Positions 6,157-8,320 of a stretch of 8,320 bases of DNA are shown here, piece after piece (the stretch's first letter is position 1; every line of letters begins with the position of its first letter). The DNA comes from Chlorobiota bacterium (lineage in GTDB: Bacteria; Bacteroidota; Ignavibacteria; SZUA-365; JAADGX01), in assembly GCA_013152135.1 (NCBI GenBank), contig JAADGX010000059.1:1-8320 (forward strand), given 5' to 3'. Position numbers and translations under genes: made by a program. Under the pieces are notes generated by a model. It made no database searches. It was not told the DNA's origin and saw nothing but the letters and a program-made list of their open reading frames with translations.

Positions 6157-8320
6157 CTATCGCGTAATCGTCATTTTTTTCCACTGCGCCCGGTGATTCA
6201 CCTGCAACTTGTACAGGTAGACACCCGCGGAAAGATGGCTTGCATCGAAAACGATAGTGTACGTTCCCGGTTTTTGATACTTGCCCAGTATCGCCATGAC
6301 TTTCCTGCCAAATACATCGTATATCTCGACTGAAACCATTCCTTCCCTATAAAGCTCGTAAGATATCCGCGTTGCGCTTTGGAAAGGATTCGGGAAATTC
6401 TGTTCAAGGTGAAATTCGTCAGGGGCCGTATAAACCTCGTCAATTCCTGAGGGATTTTTTACTCCCCGACCAAAAAGGTCCACCGAAACGGCAGTCTGCG
6501 TGATATCGATGGAAATTTCCAGCGTCGCTCTGTACTCCCCCGTATCCGGTGGGGCAAACGTGATATTCCAGTCCACGCTTTCACTTGCACCCAGTGTTAC
6601 CGGAAATGCCACTGAAGGAAGCCCGAATGCTCCTGCTCCTTTGCCCGTAAAGGACGCGCTCGTGATGGTCAGGTCTCCACCACTGATGTTCCGTACATTT
6701 ACCATCTTCTGTGCCTTATTTGAAACCGCAACGTTCCCGAAGAACACATTCCCGGGTGTAAACGTCAGCGTCGGCCTGGATGCAAGCACAACGATCATCC
6801 GCGTGACCGTTGTTGTGCAGGCACCGTTTGAAACTTCGAGTTGAACCGTGTATGTGCCAGGGTTGGAGTAAGTATATACCGGTGACTTTTGACTTGCAGT
6901 TCCAGTCCCATCTCCAAATGACCAATTCCATGAAGTTGCTCCGAATGTCGTATCCGAGAACTGGACGAGACCTGATTCATTCAGGTACACGGTATCGGCA
7001 GAAACAGTGAACCCGGCATTCAGCGGCGATTTCACCTGGAACGAAACCTCGGCAAACCCGATACCGGTAATATTTTCATTGGCGAAGGAGTACGTAAAAT
7101 CCCCGGGGACGTCCGTTTTGAGAGTAATCCACGCGCCTTCACCGATGAAATTCGGATGACGGTGATCGTACGGCGGGCCCGCGGCTTTTACCGTAGCGGA
7201 GTCCGCATTGTACCAGAAAAAATTTCCGGGCTGGGTATTCTGCGAACGAAGAATGACGGGATCGTTCACGCATACGTCGTTTATCGCCATGATACTCGGC
7301 GAAGGCAATGGCGGGTACGACGTTATGATCGACGTCTTCGGGTCCCCCACGACGACGGCCATCCAGGACATGGTGGGCATGGACATGTAATAGCTTTCCG
7401 CAAGATTATACCCTGATGTATAGCGATCGAAAAGTATTTGCACCCATGCCAATGCCACCGTGAACGGTTCGAACACGTATCCGCTCGCGCCGGTACATCC
7501 TTCCACGAGGAGATCCGCAATACGGGATTGGCCAGCTTCCTTGCCGGGTTGGAAATTCCGCGCCGAGGTCGATACGTATGTCTCCGCAATCGAACCGGAA
7601 AGCCATGTATTTTTCGGGCGGGCTTTCTCGGTGTAAAGATGGTCGTAGTGATCGTTCGAACCCCAACTTGCGTACCCCAGGACATCGGTCTGTTTCGTAA
7701 CAAAGACAGAATCGGTGTTCAGTACCACGTTCCATCCTTTGCTTTTCAAGACCGTCGCGGCAGCGGAGAGGTTGTTATTGTACCTCGCGTACCCGCCACC
7801 AGAACGGCGAGGGTCCATGTCGAGAATGAATTTCGCCTTCGCTTTATCCACGAGCGTGAACGGGCCGCTTCGGTCGATGTAACTGAACACATTTTCCTTG
7901 GTTAATCCAGTCAGCCGGGTCACCAGGTACATATGGAACCTATTCCGGTTGAACCTTTCATTCCGGCTGAAATACGGATGAGCCCGAATCTGCCCACCCG
8001 GTACGATCAACGTCGCTTGTCCGATCTGAACGCGAAACGTATCGAGGATCAACATAAGCTCACTATCCACGGAAGCGCTCTTGGACGAAGTCTTGCCCAA
8101 GTCTCCCCTGTTCACTCCCAGAGGCACTCCTTTCGTAGTTACCAGGTAATTCAATGAATCTTTCAAGTTCGTCCTGATAAGGTAATTCTCAATCTGAGCT
8201 CTTAAATCTTCGAACTCCGTATCGTTAATGCGCTCTTTGGCGGGAACCTGGACATGAATAACATTTCGGGCCGGGATGTTTCGCTTCTGAACGAAATACA
8301 TCCCAATAGCGACTGAATTC
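6157..8320 (-). CDS. TIGR03790 family secreted protein with PKD, ASH-like and T9SS sorting domains, N-terminus missing
   Basis: The frame stays open to the window edge. Residues encoded beyond the Met at 8301 (NSVAIG) continue the family pattern 'S..ia.yy..kR.IP..n', so that Met is internal and the true start is outside. Numbering from it: 1-325 is a TIGR03790 domain, with KRNIPARNVI (6-15), YLVTTKGVPL (52-61), SVDSEL (77-82), MYLVTRLTG (124-132), GYVFEPF (274-280) and MSWMAVVVGDP (311-321). About 335-425 is an unassigned beta-sandwich. About 429-505 is a PKD domain (WNWSFGDG 458-465; YSNPGTYTVQL 478-488). About 510-612 is an ASH / choice-of-anchor-D-like domain (FGNVAVSN, ITFAPPDTGEY). About 630-714 is a T9SS type A sorting domain (LEQNFPNPF, SAGVYLYKL). 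The activity of TIGR03790 is unknown to me. The tail implies export to the cell surface; a signal peptide is expected upstream of the window. It is the first visible gene of the minus-strand run that includes the protease. Confidence 0.9.
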   Translation of the reverse strand, partial: NSVAIGMYFVQKRNIPARNVIHVQVPAKERINDTEFEDLRAQIENYLIRTNLKDSLNYLVTTKGVPLGVNRGDLGKTSSKSASVDSELMLILDTFRVQIGQATLIVPGGQIRAHPYFSRNERFNRNRFHMYLVTRLTGLTKENVFSYIDRSGPFTLVDKAKAKFILDMDPRRSGGGYARYNNNLSAAATVLKSKGWNVVLNTDSVFVTKQTDVLGYASWGSNDHYDHLYTEKARPKNTWLSGSIAETYVSTSARNFQPGKEAGQSRIADLLVEGCTGASGYVFEPFTVALAWVQILFDRYTSGYNLAESYYMSMPTMSWMAVVVGDPKTSIITSYPPLPSPSIMAINDVCVNDPVILRSQNTQPGNFFWYNADSATVKAAGPPYDHRHPNFIGEGAWITLKTDVPGDFTYSFANENITGIGFAEVSFQVKSPLNAGFTVSADTVYLNESGLVQFSDTTFGATSWNWSFGDGTGTASQKSPVYTYSNPGTYTVQLEVSNGACTTTVTRMIVVLASRPTLTFTPGNVFFGNVAVSNKAQKMVNVRNISGGDLTITSASFTGKGAGAFGLPSVAFPVTLGASESVDWNITFAPPDTGEYRATLEISIDITQTAVSVDLFGRGVKNPSGIDEVYTAPDEFHLEQNFPNPFQSATRISYELYREGMVSVEIYDVFGRKVMAILGKYQKPGTYTIVFDASHLSAGVYLYKLQVNHRAQWKKMTITR
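8315..8320. other. EcoRI site at the right boundary
   Basis: The window ends with GAATTC inside the TIGR03790-family gene. One internal GAATTC exists at 2247-2252, so a single complete digest would have cut the window. A partial digest, or two joined fragments, would explain it. Confidence 0.6.

Noticed and set aside
7438..7905. 155-codon plus-strand frame opposite the TIGR03790 domain
   Set aside because: It is Arg-rich, lacks a Shine-Dalgarno and is fully covered by a conserved coding region on the other strand.
8299..8301. ATG at 8301 as the start of the TIGR03790-family protein
   Set aside because: The frame remains open to the window edge, the upstream residues fit the family's N-terminal pattern, and no signal peptide would exist if translation began here.

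Overview
The window looks like a piece of chromosome from a Gram-negative bacterium of the Bacteroidota / Ignavibacteriota / Rhodothermota (FCB) assemblage. The main evidence is that three of its five genes end in a type IX secretion system (T9SS) type A sorting domain of about 85 residues, with the hallmarks (N/W)(Y/F)PNP near its start and SG(L/V)Y(I/L)Y close to the C-terminus. Base composition is moderate (about half G+C), coding density is high, and there are no tRNAs, rRNAs, insertion sequences or CRISPR arrays. Both ends are exactly GAATTC, so this is probably an EcoRI-derived clone or fragment. Both terminal genes run off the edges.

Layout. Positions 1-219 (-) carry the first 73 codons of a Ser/Thr protein kinase. 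A 249-bp divergent intergenic region follows, with a candidate sigma70-type promoter, a small leader hairpin and a good Shine-Dalgarno. Positions 469-1965 (+) encode a secreted multi-domain beta-sandwich protein of unknown function with a T9SS tail. A strong hairpin (1990-2019) lies in the convergent gap. The remaining genes all lie on the minus strand. In transcription order they are: a TIGR03790-family secreted protein with PKD, ASH-like and T9SS domains (8320-6157, N-terminus outside the window); a subtilisin-family (S8) protease with a prodomain, six Asp-box propeller repeats and a T9SS tail (6074-3012); and a TIGR01777/YfcH-type SDR nucleotide-sugar-epimerase-like protein (2945-2049). The gaps between them are 82 and 66 bp, so co-transcription is possible.

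How the genes work together. The locus is mainly a cluster of predicted T9SS cargo. Three unrelated N-terminal modules (Ig-like adhesin-like, S8 protease, TIGR03790) share the same C-terminal export and anchoring signal. None of the T9SS machinery (Por/Gld/Spr components) or the sortase-like PorU lies in the window, so it must be encoded elsewhere. The epimerase-like gene is the only cytosolic metabolic-type gene. The kinase fragment is a probable regulatory gene, with no visible link to the others beyond adjacency.

The most unusual observation is the TIGR03790 domain. I recall this family of unknown function as being tied to exosortase/PEP-CTERM genomes. Here it is fused to PKD and ASH-like modules and a T9SS sorting signal. 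I see no clearly undescribed multi-gene system.
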